Shown: piece by piece, positions 1 through 8,115 of the stretch
Numbering within the stretch: position 1 is the first letter of the stretch
Layout of the letters: every line of letters begins with the position of its first letter
NCBI GenBank assembly: GCA_019163335.1
Contig: JAFLKM010000002.1
Span: forward strand, 1-64,000
Direction of reading: 5' to 3'
Source of the DNA: Desulfobulbaceae bacterium
GTDB lineage: Bacteria > Desulfobacterota > Desulfobulbia > Desulfobulbales > Desulfocapsaceae
DNA length: 64,000 bases
The notes under the pieces: model-generated
Told to the model about the DNA's origin: nothing
What the model saw: only the letters and a program-made list of their open reading frames with translations
Databases searched by the model: none
Translations under genes and position numbers: made by a program

Positions 1-41
1 TGGGCTTTCAGGACATAACCGGACAGTGCCGGATTTCAAAA

Positions 42-402
42 TGGTGGAGGCGGCGGGAGTTGAACCCGCGTCCGAAAATACTCCCCTCCCGTATCTACAT
101 GCTTAGTTCCGGGCTTTAGTTCTCACGCCAGGAGCTCCGCCGGAGCTTGGATATCCTGATGCCAGCCTGCTTGGTTCTCATCTTTTAGCAAACAGGCGCT
201 GCTAAAGGACCAGCCCACAGAGTCGGCGCTCCGATCCAGTCTTATGGGCAGAGACTGGGGGAACGGCACAGCAGACTAAGCTGCCAGTGCGTAGTTATAA
301 TCGTCGGCGATTATAATTAAATTTCCATCGGTTTAACGAGCAGACAGAAGCTCGGCATGCAACAAGTAGCTTACATATCCCCGTCGAAGCCGTTTCGCCC
401 CC
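42..402 (-). ncRNA. ssrA: tmRNA (transfer-messenger RNA)
   Basis: This RNA rescues stalled ribosomes together with SmpB, which is encoded just upstream on the same strand. The 5' end reads GGGGGCGAAACGGCTTCGAC and the 3' end closes with GCCTCCACCA, so the acceptor stem pairs GGGGGC with GCCTCC and CCA is encoded. The T-arm motif GTTCAACTCCCGCC is visible near the 3' end. The tag reading frame lies at 308 down to 276, starts at a GCC resume codon and encodes ADDYNYALAA followed by TAG, a typical proteobacterial-type degradation tag ending in ALAA. It is a one-piece tmRNA of about 361 nt, the usual length. The ends were set by stem pairing. Confidence 0.95.
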
Positions 403-442
403 ATATTGGTTAAAATTAATCTAAAAGTCGTTCTCAAAAACC

Positions 443-490
443 GGGGACGGAATAATTTTCGCAAAATGACGCGAAAAAAATTCTGTCCCC
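443..490 (-). terminator. Long imperfect hairpin between smpB and ssrA
   Basis: Twenty-base arms at 443-462 and 471-490 pair at about 18 of 20 positions around an 8-nt loop, just downstream of the smpB stop on the minus strand. It could end the smpB transcript or act as a processing site before ssrA. The outer GGGGACA/TGTCCCC ends also resemble REP-type palindromes, so a dispersed repeat is an alternative reading. Confidence 0.5.
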
Positions 491-496
491 TCAATC

Positions 497-958
497 CTAT
501 ACCACATTGTGACGCATAACCCTTTGAATCTCGCGGTCACTCTGTTGCTCTTTCAGTGCGGCCCGTTTATCGTACTCTCGTTTACCGCGGGCGAGCCCCA
601 GTTCCACCTTAGCCTTGCCCCGTTCGTTAAAGTATATCTTCAAGGGGATCAAGGCAAGGCCTTTCTCCCGCAGCTTGCCAATCAGCTTGTTGATCTCCCG
701 TTTATGGAGCAGCAGTTTACGGGAACGCAATGGCTCATTGGGGTTATGGGTGGCAAAGGTATAAAAGGAAATATGCACATTCAACAGCATCGCCTCGCCA
801 CGGTCATTAATCTGGACGTACCCGTCGCGAAGGCTGGCCTTGCCGGCCCGCAGAGATTTCACCTCCGGCCCGCTGAGCACCATCCCCGCCTCCATGGTGG
901 ACTCGATGGAGTAGTCATGGAAGGCCTTTTTGTTGCGACAGACTATTTTTTCGCCCAT
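497..958 (-). CDS. smpB: SsrA-binding protein SmpB
   Basis: SmpB binds the tRNA-like domain of tmRNA and brings it to stalled ribosomes for trans-translation. The product (about 153 residues from the start chosen here) begins [16 protein letters not shown] and has the family hallmarks: [19 protein letters not shown], the [16 protein letters not shown] segment, and a basic C-terminal tail containing [12 protein letters not shown]. The open frame extends 16 codons upstream, but the family normally starts near the ATG at 958, which has AGGTGATC upstream as a weak ribosome binding site. It lies directly upstream of ssrA on the same strand, so the two partners of trans-translation are neighbours. 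gspE follows immediately upstream, 50 bp away. Confidence 0.95.
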   Translation of the reverse strand: MGEKIVCRNKKAFHDYSIESTMEAGMVLSGPEVKSLRAGKASLRDGYVQINDRGEAMLLNVHISFYTFATHNPNEPLRSRKLLLHKREINKLIGKLREKGLALIPLKIYFNERGKAKVELGLARGKREYDKRAALKEQQSDREIQRVMRHNVV

Positions 959-1009
959 GACCTGATCACCTGTTCCTTTGCCGGACTGCGTCCAAAATAA
1001 AATCACTCA

Positions 1010-2812
1010 TCACTGACTGGTCACCCGCAGGGCCTCCTGATAGGTGGTCACCCCTGCCTTCACTTTCTGCCAGGCATCTTCCCGTAAGGTAGTCATTCCC
1101 TCCCGGATTGCAACCTTGCGCATCTCGTTTACCCCTTCACCATTCCGCAATAGCCGGTTGATCTGTTCGGAAAAGACAAAAACCTCAAACACCCCGCACC
1201 GTCCCTTATAGCCGGTGCCCCGGCACTGACGGCAACCCTTGCCGCGCTTGAGCTCAATGGTCCCGCTGCCTGCCACCGGAAAGCCGAGCTTGAGCAGCTC
1301 CTCTTTTTCCATGGAAAAAGTTTCCACACATTCAGGACAGATCGTCCGCACCAGACGCTGGGCGACACAGCCAAGCAGGGTGGAACTGATCAGAAAAGGC
1401 TCCAGCCCCATGTCCATCAAACGGACAATGGAGGAAACTGCATCGTTGGTGTGCAGGGTGGAGAGCACCAGATGGCCGGTCATGGCGGCCTGCACCGCAT
1501 GGGAAGCGGTTTCCAGGTCCCGGATCTCGCCGATCATGATGATATCCGGATCCTGGCGGAGGATGTTACGGAGGATGGTGGCAAAGGTCACATCAATAAG
1601 GGGCTGCACCGAGATCTGATTGAACTCTTCATGGACCATTTCCACCGGGTCTTCGACGGTGACGATATTCTTTTCCGGGGTAGCGATTTTTTTTAAGGTC
1701 GAATAGAGGGTCGTAGACTTGCCGCTGCCGGTGGGCCCGGTGACAAGGACGATGCCATGGGGGGCATGGATAAAGGAATCATAGACCTGACGATCGCGAT
1801 GCGAAAAGGCCAGCTGATCGATATCCTGAAAGATCACATCCGAGTCCAGAATCCGCATCACCGTCTTTTCCCCAAAGGATACGGGCACGGTGGAGACACG
1901 GATCTCCACCTCCTTCTGGCCGCCGACTCCAAGTTTGATCCGGCCGTCCTGGGGCCGACGTTTCTCGGAAATGTCCATGCGGGCCAGAGACTTGATGCGG
2001 GCGGTTATGGCCGCATGCACGGCCTTGGGCAGGCGGTAGATGGGGTGGAGCATCCCGTCGATGCGAAAGCGGACCATGCAGGCATCCCGTTTCGGCTCGA
2101 TGTGGATATCGCTTGCCTGCTGCTCCAGGGCATAGTGAAAGAGATGGTTTACCGCTGATTTGATGTGCTGATCGGAGGAGGAAATCTCTTTGGAGGCGGA
2201 GATCTTGACAAACTGCTCGAGATTGCCGATGTCCACTGAACTGCCGATACCTGGTCCGGCGAACTGGCTCTCTGCCGCCTGGATGGACTTCTGAAAGCCA
2301 AAAAATTCGGCCTGAATCTTACGGATATCGGACTTTGTGGCCAGGTAGGGTTTGATCTTGATCTGATTGGCCTGCTCAATATCGGCCAGCACGGTTTTGT
2401 TGTCGGGATGATAAACCGCCACCTCGAGCACGCCATTCTGCAGATTAAAGGGCAGCAGCAAATGGGTGACGGCGAAGTTTCTGGGGATATTTTTGGTCAC
2501 GATATCCATGTCGAGGGCCAGGGGATCAAGCTTTTTAAAGGGCAGCCGAAACTCACGGGCCACCGCCTGCATGATCATCTCTTCATCGAGCAGCACCCCG
2601 GGCCTGCCTTCACGCTCCATCTGCAGGGAGACGATGATATCCACCAGGTCAGGGTAGCTTTTATCGGCCCCCCCGCCATTATCATCCGCGCGCTTCAGCA
2701 GTTTTTGCCGCTGCCGCCCCTTGCCCAGGCTAATCGTCTGCCGCTGCTGGCTGCTCAGCAGCCGCTGGCGCTCCAGCAAATCAAGCAATGCGTCACTATT
2801 TAAAAAATTCAT
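1010..2812 (-). CDS. GspE/PilB-type secretion or pilus assembly ATPase
   Basis: Hexameric cytoplasmic ATPase of the type II secretion / type IV pilus family, which powers pseudopilus or pilus polymerisation at the inner membrane. The 600 residues contain an N-terminal MshEN-like region (about 60-190), the linker ending ASDIHIEPKRDA, Walker A GPTGSGKSTTLY near residue 360, the Asp-box and Walker B segment ending IMIGEIRDLETA, a His-box STLHTNDAVSSIVRL, and a zinc-binding tetracysteine element (CPEC ... CRQC) followed by GYKGRCGVFEV. The ATG has a good AGGAAGG upstream. No other gsp or pil gene is nearby, so which machine it serves cannot be told from this window. Confidence 0.9.
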   Translation of the reverse strand: MNFLNSDALLDLLERQRLLSSQQRQTISLGKGRQRQKLLKRADDNGGGADKSYPDLVDIIVSLQMEREGRPGVLLDEEMIMQAVAREFRLPFKKLDPLALDMDIVTKNIPRNFAVTHLLLPFNLQNGVLEVAVYHPDNKTVLADIEQANQIKIKPYLATKSDIRKIQAEFFGFQKSIQAAESQFAGPGIGSSVDIGNLEQFVKISASKEISSSDQHIKSAVNHLFHYALEQQASDIHIEPKRDACMVRFRIDGMLHPIYRLPKAVHAAITARIKSLARMDISEKRRPQDGRIKLGVGGQKEVEIRVSTVPVSFGEKTVMRILDSDVIFQDIDQLAFSHRDRQVYDSFIHAPHGIVLVTGPTGSGKSTTLYSTLKKIATPEKNIVTVEDPVEMVHEEFNQISVQPLIDVTFATILRNILRQDPDIIMIGEIRDLETASHAVQAAMTGHLVLSTLHTNDAVSSIVRLMDMGLEPFLISSTLLGCVAQRLVRTICPECVETFSMEKEELLKLGFPVAGSGTIELKRGKGCRQCRGTGYKGRCGVFEVFVFSEQINRLLRNGEGVNEMRKVAIREGMTTLREDAWQKVKAGVTTYQEALRVTSQ

Positions 2813-2837
2813 AGCACCTTCCTGTTCCTCTCGTTAC

Positions 2838-3704
2838 TCATGCACCTTCACCCGCATGGCTCTTGATAAGCCCTCGCAATACCCCTAAATTATCACGATC
2901 TTCCTGCAGGTCTTCTCCTTTTTCCGTCTCAATGATCATGGGATGGTTGGCAAAACGGGGGTCATTGAGCAGACTCGCAAACCCGCTCAGGCCGATTGCC
3001 CCCTGACCGATATGTTCATGCCGATCCACCCGACTGGCAAGTGGCTGTTTTGAATCGTTAAGATGAAAAAACATGATCGTTTCAATACCCACCAGTCGGT
3101 CAAACTCCTCCATGGTCTGGAGGTAGCTTGAAGGGGTGCGGATATCATAGCCGGCGGCAAAGATATGACATGTATCGACGCACACCCCGAGCCGCTCCGG
3201 ATATCGTGAATGGGCCAGGATATCGGCCAGCTCCTCAAAACGACTCCCCAGACTCGTCCCCTGGCCGGCGGTGGTCTCCAGCAGGACCGTCACCCCGGGT
3301 TCCGATTCCGCCAAGGCCAGATCCAGCGCCCTTGCAAAACGTACCAGCCCGACCTCCACCCCATCCCCGCCATGGGAACCGGGATGAATCACCACAAAGG
3401 GAACGCCAAGTTTTGCGCACCGATTGATCTCACCGGCAAAGGCAGTGATGGATTTTTCTATCAGCTCCTGCTTGCCACTGGCCAGATTGATCAGATACGA
3501 GGCATGCGAAGAGACAGGCAGGGCTCCGCTCTCTTTCCAGGCCTGCTGAAACAGCGCAATCTCCTCTGCCGTTAAGGCCTGGGGATGCCACTGTCGCTGA
3601 TTTCTGGTAAAAATCTGCAGCGCCTCACCACCTGCCTGGCGCAGGCGGTCAAAGGCCAGGTACAATCCCCCGGCCACCGATTCATGAGCCCCTAGCAATG
3701 GCAT
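2838..3704 (-). CDS. nfo: Endonuclease IV (AP endonuclease family 2)
   Basis: Zn-dependent apurinic/apyrimidinic endonuclease of base-excision repair. The 288-residue TIM-barrel protein starts MPLLGAHESVAGG and carries the family metal-ligand motifs: HASYLINLAS, VVIHPGSHGG, VLLETTAGQG, GVCVDTCHIFAAGYD, FHLNDSKQPLASRVDRHEHIG and MIIETEKGED. Length matches the family. The ATG is preceded by AGAGGGGAACAG, a good ribosome binding site. It sits between the GspE-type ATPase and the M48 protease on the same strand with short gaps (25 and 22 bp), suggesting co-transcription but no shared pathway. Confidence 0.95.
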   Translation of the reverse strand: MPLLGAHESVAGGLYLAFDRLRQAGGEALQIFTRNQRQWHPQALTAEEIALFQQAWKESGALPVSSHASYLINLASGKQELIEKSITAFAGEINRCAKLGVPFVVIHPGSHGGDGVEVGLVRFARALDLALAESEPGVTVLLETTAGQGTSLGSRFEELADILAHSRYPERLGVCVDTCHIFAAGYDIRTPSSYLQTMEEFDRLVGIETIMFFHLNDSKQPLASRVDRHEHIGQGAIGLSGFASLLNDPRFANHPMIIETEKGEDLQEDRDNLGVLRGLIKSHAGEGA

Positions 3705-3726
3705 CTGTTCCCCTCTGAAGACCTCT

Positions 3727-5586
3727 TCATCTTTCCTTGCTTTCCCCTTGTTTTTCTCCCGGCCCCGGTTGATATTTTGTTCGCCGGAACCGCTCTATCT
3801 GCTGCTGATAATATGGGCTGCCAACGGGTTCGGCAAGAATCGCTTCCTCTTCAGCCCTGATTGCCTCTTCGCTGAAACCATTGGCCCAATAGGCCTGGGC
3901 CAGAGTGTCAAGAAAAGACGCCACCGGTTTTTCGATGACTGCGGCACGGGCCAGAGTCAAAGCCCGCACAGGATCACGCAGTTGCACATCCTTGCTGGTC
4001 AAGAGCAGCCAGGCCAGATTATTCATGAGATCAGGGCTGGCTGGCTCAAAGGCCATGGCCTTTTCATAAGACTCCAGGGCCTTTTTCTCCATCTTTTTGT
4101 GTTGCATCAGGTCTCCAGCCAGGCGAAGCCAGAGAGCCTTGTCTGCCTCATGCAGCACCCTCTGTGACAACGCTGTCTCGATATATTTTTCCTCATACTG
4201 GCGGGTCAGTTCTTCCAGCGGAACCTGGCGCGCCAGGACGATCACCACCATCAGCCCCAGCAGATAAGCACCGAGACTGAGCCACACCTTCCGCTCGTGA
4301 CGCACTCTCTCACCGGGATCCCGTTCACATTTTTCGAGGAAATCCACCCGCTCACCAATCCCGAAATGATGCCAGCTGGGCTTATCGCGATTCCCACCCA
4401 ACAGGCCAATCTTTTCAAAGGCCGACACCAGGCTGTAACTGCGGCCGTGACTTCCGTAATGATTGTCGGCAAAGGCGGAAAAGACATACAGATCCGCCTG
4501 CCTTTCAAAATTTCTGATAAAATAGCCAAATAAAAACCGGAAATAGAGAAGCATGGCGGCAAGCAAAGGAACGGACGTACAGGCCACCAGCATCGCCTCC
4601 GGAGACATCCCGCTCCAGCGCATCAGCGAGTAAAAGAAATCACGGGAAAGAAGGAAATAGGTCAATGGCTCGGAGAGCACCCCGACCAGCAGACTGAAGC
4701 CGGCAATGAGCAGCATATATAAAAGCAGATGCCTTTTCTTGACATGGCCGATCTCATGGGCCATCACCGCTTCCAGCTCATCAAGGGTCAGGGTCTGGAT
4801 CAGGGCTGGGGTAATCAACACATAGCGCAGACCAGGGACAATCCCCATGACCGCCGCCGTCAACGCCTGCCCCTCATAGAGCGGCCATAAATAAAGGTCA
4901 CAGGCAAACTTCTGTCTGGCACAAAAGGCGGTGAGTTGCTCCTTGAGGACACTGGCCGGCATCTGAACACAGCCCCAGAGGCGACGCACCACCGGCGGGA
5001 AAATCAGCAGGACAAAAAAGAGAAATAAGAGATAAAAGAGCAAGTCCCCCCAGGCCGTAAGCAGCAGATCCTGCAAGCCCTGCGAAGGCACCAGGGTGAC
5101 CAGATCATGGCAGAGAGAAAGCAGGGCCCAGGGCAGGATCACGGGCAGATTCACCCTGATATTCAACCAGAGAAAGGCGGCAGGAGTATAGCTATGTCCA
5201 AAATCCCTCTGGTAATGGGGGCGGGCGGCCCGCCACATGAGCGCAAGATAGCCAAAAAAAAGCAGCAGCCCGGCAATATTGACCAGCGCCGGCAGGGACT
5301 TTACCCATTCTGCCAGGGAGAGATAATATTTGACGTCACAGAGATAGGTCGCCAGACCTAAAAAAACAACAGCCAGTATCATGGACTGCCGTTCCGCTCT
5401 GAAATAGCCGGCGGCCTGGCGGTTGCCGCTTTTTCCATAAACCAAACGGACCAGCCGGTCATATCCGATGAAACTCAGGACAAAGCAGCAAGCCGACACC
5501 AAGGGGCGCAGAAAAGGGGTCTCAGGCACCGTTTTCATGCTGAACAAAAAGATGGCGACAAGAAAATAAAGCAAATTATTATACAT
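3727..5586 (-). CDS. M48-family membrane metalloprotease with C-terminal TPR region
   Basis: Integral membrane zinc metalloprotease (peptidase M48, HtpX/Ste24 superfamily). The zinc motif HEIGHVKKRH lies near mid-protein, and the downstream glutamate of the NFERQADLYVF segment is the likely third ligand. Several hydrophobic segments flank it: the N-terminal anchor, the region up to about residue 220, and YMLLIAGFSLLVGVL after the active site. The last about 130 residues hold tetratricopeptide-like repeats (KALESYEKAMAFEPASPDLM and the following unit), a substrate- or partner-binding extension seen in some M48 proteins. The ATG at 5586 was chosen because CAGGTGCG precedes it and the protein then opens with a signal-anchor helix; the frame is open to TTG at 5610. 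Substrate unknown. Confidence 0.85.
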   Translation of the reverse strand: MYNNLLYFLVAIFLFSMKTVPETPFLRPLVSACCFVLSFIGYDRLVRLVYGKSGNRQAAGYFRAERQSMILAVVFLGLATYLCDVKYYLSLAEWVKSLPALVNIAGLLLFFGYLALMWRAARPHYQRDFGHSYTPAAFLWLNIRVNLPVILPWALLSLCHDLVTLVPSQGLQDLLLTAWGDLLFYLLFLFFVLLIFPPVVRRLWGCVQMPASVLKEQLTAFCARQKFACDLYLWPLYEGQALTAAVMGIVPGLRYVLITPALIQTLTLDELEAVMAHEIGHVKKRHLLLYMLLIAGFSLLVGVLSEPLTYFLLSRDFFYSLMRWSGMSPEAMLVACTSVPLLAAMLLYFRFLFGYFIRNFERQADLYVFSAFADNHYGSHGRSYSLVSAFEKIGLLGGNRDKPSWHHFGIGERVDFLEKCERDPGERVRHERKVWLSLGAYLLGLMVVIVLARQVPLEELTRQYEEKYIETALSQRVLHEADKALWLRLAGDLMQHKKMEKKALESYEKAMAFEPASPDLMNNLAWLLLTSKDVQLRDPVRALTLARAAVIEKPVASFLDTLAQAYWANGFSEEAIRAEEEAILAEPVGSPYYQQQIERFRRTKYQPGPGEKQGESKER

Positions 5587-5727
5587 GACGCACCTGACCT
5601 GCGGCATCAAACAGCTTGTGGTTTTTCCCCGCCATCACAATCCTGATACTTATAAGCGATCCATTTTCATCGCGGACTTGCTGATTCATTCCCTTCTCTT
5701 CTCCTCCACCGGAACATCCCTTTCCCC

Positions 5728-5756
5728 ACTATACCTACCCTGACAGTCACTGGCAA
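5728..5756 (-). promoter_or_regulatory. Sigma-70-like promoter for the M48 protease operon
   Basis: On the minus strand TTGCCA (5751-5756) and TATAGT (5728-5733) are separated by exactly 17 bp and point towards the M48 gene about 140 bp downstream. It lies after the strong terminator at 5797-5844, so it would start a new unit covering the M48, nfo, gspE and smpB genes. Confidence 0.55.
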
Positions 5757-5796
5757 CCGCGAAGAAAAAAGTGCCCGATGTTCCGTGCCCATCAAA

Positions 5797-5844
5797 TGCA
5801 AAAAGGGGGTTGCCGTCAATCAAGACGGCAACCCCCTTTTTGCA
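5797..5844 (-). terminator. Strong Rho-independent terminator
   Basis: A perfect 21-bp inverted repeat (arms 5797-5817 and 5824-5844, loop AATCAA) with a GC-rich core flanked by A and T runs, placed 56 bp after the stop of the minus-strand response regulator. By symmetry it could work in both directions. Confidence 0.9.
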
Positions 5845-5900
5845 CTTTTCCGGCCGCACTGCAAGCAATGCCGCCAGCTTTTTCAATTTTACCTAACAAT

Positions 5901-6296
5901 TCAGGCCAGGTCACCCCCAGCCAAAGCCTTTTGAATGGCTATTCCGAGCTCATGGATGGTGAAGGGCTTTTGCACGAACTGGCTGACCCCGAGATCCAAC
6001 GCCCGGTCCACCTCACCCATCTCCGCATATGCGCTGACCACAATGGCCGGCTGACCCGGCCTGAGGGCAAGGATCCTTGCATAGGTATCGCAACCATTAA
6101 GCCCTGGATTCAGGTGCATCTCAAACATGACCAGCTGGGCTGGATTCCGTTCCAGATGAGAAACCGCCTCCTCACCACTTGCCACCGCCGTAGCCGAATA
6201 CCCGAGAAAACGAACCATCTGCAGGATCATCTTCCGTACTGACTGATCACCGTCAACAATAAGAACACACTCACCATGTCCCTGAATCTTGTCCAT
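5901..6296 (-). CDS. Single-domain response regulator with Glu at the phospho-acceptor position
   Basis: A stand-alone CheY-like receiver of about 131 residues with no output domain. Receiver landmarks are present: the acidic pocket VLIVDGDQS, the conserved Ser of VVSAYAE and the Lys of FVQKPF. The strand-3 segment that normally ends in the phosphorylated Asp reads QLVMFEMHLNPGLNG, with Glu (residue 59) where Asp is expected. Glu cannot be phosphorylated normally and often mimics the phosphorylated state. The ATG at 6296 was preferred over 6329 because GGAG lies at a good distance upstream. It follows the PAS-LuxR response regulator with a 37-bp gap, so the two are likely co-transcribed, and it is closed by the terminator at 5797-5844. 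Confidence 0.85.
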   Translation of the reverse strand: MDKIQGHGECVLIVDGDQSVRKMILQMVRFLGYSATAVASGEEAVSHLERNPAQLVMFEMHLNPGLNGCDTYARILALRPGQPAIVVSAYAEMGEVDRALDLGVSQFVQKPFTIHELGIAIQKALAGGDLA

Positions 6297-6333
6297 GTCA
6301 TCCACTCCACCAACGCTTCGACTTTCCATTTCT

Positions 6334-7380
6334 TTATTTCAGGGCAAGAAGAACTGTACTGAGGTTCACACAATCACCTTTTTTCAGCCCCAGTTTCTCA
6401 CGCAGATTGGCTCGATGGTATTCCACGGTACAAAGGGCAATATTGAGCAACCCGGCCACCTCTTTATTGCTCATCCCAACCCTGACTAGATTAGCCACCT
6501 CGCACTCCCTGGCCGAAAGATCAGGATATCTCGTCGCCAGCATCCTCTTAAATGAGGAAAAGCCAAACTCACTGATATTAATCATGATCCCGAGAACTGC
6601 AGCCTGCTCATTATCCATGGAAACAGCAGAACGGCAGACAACCACCTCCTGCTGTTTTCCATGGGAATCCTTCACCATCTGCTCATGACAGAGAACACCC
6701 CCGCCCTCTATCACGGTCAACTCATCGCGATGATGGTTGGTGAGAAATTGCTTATCCCTGCTGATCTCTTCACCGGTCTTGCCGAGCAAGGCGTCACGGC
6801 CAAGGCCGGTGAACTCCTCCAGCGCTTTGTTCACCTGAATCAGCATTCCCTTTCTGTCTTTGACAAAGACCGGAAAGGGGAGGGCCTCGATCAGATGCTG
6901 CCCGTCCTGATTCCCCAAACCAAGCAAAGAGGCCTGTTGACTGAGGGAGGCCACGGTATCCAGATTGCAGGAGAGCTGGTTCCTGAGCGCAGCCACCCTT
7001 GTAAAACGGCGGCTGACAGCAATAATCTCTTTGACGTTAAAGGGTTTGTGAATCAGAGAAAAAATCCCCTGATCAAAGCACTCATTGAGCAGTAACTCAT
7101 CCTCATGGCCGCTGATAACCAGAACGGGACATAATGCCGGACCCCTTTTATTTAAAGCCTTTAAAAATCCAATGCCGTCGAGAACCGGCATACGCACATC
7201 GAGAAAGATAAGATCCGGAGGGGTTTGCAAGGCTTTTTCCAGCCCCTCCTGTCCATTACCGGCGAAAAAAAGCTCGTACCCCTCCTCCTCCAGCACAGTC
7301 GCCATCAGCTTCCTGATCTCAGGATCATCATCAATGACAAGAATTTTGGATTTATACTGAGGTTTAGGTTTCGTCATCAT
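6334..7380 (-). CDS. Response regulator: receiver, PAS and LuxR-type HTH
   Basis: A three-domain signalling protein of about 348 residues. The receiver (about 10-125) has KILVIDDDPE, the phospho-acceptor Asp in LIFLDVRMPVLDG and the Lys of LIHKPF. A PAS domain follows (about 165-285; LPFPVFVKDRKGMLIQVNKA). The C-terminal LuxR/GerE helix-turn-helix (about 300-345) reads LSARECEVANLVRVGMSNKE then CTVEYHRANLREKLGL. It therefore probably binds DNA as a phosphorylation- and ligand-dependent regulator. The open frame extends to 7494, but the ATGs at 7380/7377 start just before the receiver, and a promoter-like sequence sits inside the extension. No SD is obvious for either start. Its target and partner kinase are not in view. 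Confidence 0.85.
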   Translation of the reverse strand: MMTKPKPQYKSKILVIDDDPEIRKLMATVLEEEGYELFFAGNGQEGLEKALQTPPDLIFLDVRMPVLDGIGFLKALNKRGPALCPVLVISGHEDELLLNECFDQGIFSLIHKPFNVKEIIAVSRRFTRVAALRNQLSCNLDTVASLSQQASLLGLGNQDGQHLIEALPFPVFVKDRKGMLIQVNKALEEFTGLGRDALLGKTGEEISRDKQFLTNHHRDELTVIEGGGVLCHEQMVKDSHGKQQEVVVCRSAVSMDNEQAAVLGIMINISEFGFSSFKRMLATRYPDLSARECEVANLVRVGMSNKEVAGLLNIALCTVEYHRANLREKLGLKKGDCVNLSTVLLALK

Positions 7381-7449
7381 AGACTCAAGAAAAAAGGAGG
7401 AAACAGCAGAGGCGATCGATTTTGTATCAAATGGCTGAAACACTTTTAT

Positions 7450-7479
7450 ATTACAACAGCAGGAAGCTGGGCATGTCAA
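7450..7479 (-). promoter_or_regulatory. Candidate promoter for the response-regulator pair
   Basis: On the minus strand TTGACA (7474-7479) and TGTAAT (7450-7455) are spaced by 18 bp, about 70 bp upstream of the preferred start at 7380. It lies inside the longer open frame, which supports the shorter start. Confidence 0.45.
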
Positions 7480-7497
7480 CATGAGGTTAGTCATAGT

Positions 7498-7780
7498 CTA
7501 TAATCCACAAGTCTCTTCGATAATGCCAAGGGGCTGAAAGTTATCTTGCAAATAGTCCCGAAAAATTTTGCCCCCATCAGTTGGGGTTCTCAAGAACAAC
7601 TTTCTTTTTTGGCGGTCTCTACTGACGGGGAATGGCGGTCTATTGGCAATTTGGCAAGGCCCCCATGGCTGACACAACAACAGTCATCATCTGCCAAAAA
7701 AACCGTCCCTGCCATTTCCGCCCCTGCTGGAACTCTCAGAAGAATCCCCCCTGTTCCCCAAAAATCAGAAAATTTTTTCA
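7498..7780. other. Spacer without a recognisable gene
   Basis: No convincing coding frame was seen on either strand. The short frames here lack ribosome binding sites and family features. Its right end leads into the tRNA-Met promoter. Confidence 0.5.
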
Positions 7781-7810
7781 TTGACAAAAGAAGCTTCCTG
7801 CACTTATATT
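7781..7810 (+). promoter_or_regulatory. Promoter of the tRNA-Met gene
   Basis: TTGACA (7781-7786) and TATATT (7805-7810) with an 18-bp spacer end 20 bp before the first base of the tRNA. Confidence 0.65.
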
Positions 7811-7830
7811 TAAAAGTTTTTTATCAATAT

Positions 7831-7906
7831 GGGCGTATAGCTCAGCTGGTAGAGCCACCGGCTCATAACCGGTCGGTCGTAGGTTCGAGTCCTACTGCGC
7901 CCACCA
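7831..7906 (+). tRNA. tRNA with CAT anticodon (tRNA-Met)
   Basis: A full cloverleaf of 76 nt with encoded CCA. The acceptor stem pairs GGGCGTA with TGCGCCC, the D stem GCTC with GAGC, the anticodon stem ACCGG with CCGGT around loop CTCATAA, and the T stem GTAGG with CCTAC around TTCGAGT. The anticodon is CAT. It pairs fully at position 1-72, so it is not an initiator. Elongator Met is favoured, but a CAT tRNA can also be the lysidine-modified Ile2 species, which cannot be excluded by eye. Confidence 0.93.
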
Positions 7907-8041
7907 CTACCCAGAATCTGCATAGAATTAACAGGTTCCTTGAATAAATCATCTTTCTTCACAAACAGAATAGGGACTTTTTTCCGTTCCCTCCGCGATC
8001 CTGCCCTTAGGGAGATATGTCCCTGGTTCAGGCAAAATAAT

Positions 8042-8079
8042 AAAAAAAGGTACAGCCCTGTCGGGATGTGCCTTTTTTT
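8042..8079 (+). terminator. Terminator downstream of tRNA-Met
   Basis: A run of A then GGTACA pairs with TGTGCC followed by seven T (arms about 8042-8054 and 8067-8079). It separates the tRNA from the Nif3-like gene. Confidence 0.7.
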
Positions 8080-8115
8080 ATTGCCGGCCGCTAACTTCAA
8101 CGCGGAGTTGAGGCC

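Noticed and set aside
509-1000. Plus-strand frame of 163 codons opposite smpB
   Set aside because: It is the shadow of the well-conserved SmpB frame on the minus strand.
5686-5886. Minus-strand frame of 66 codons
   Set aside because: It runs through the strong terminator hairpin at 5797-5844 and the promoter at 5728-5756, and has no family features.
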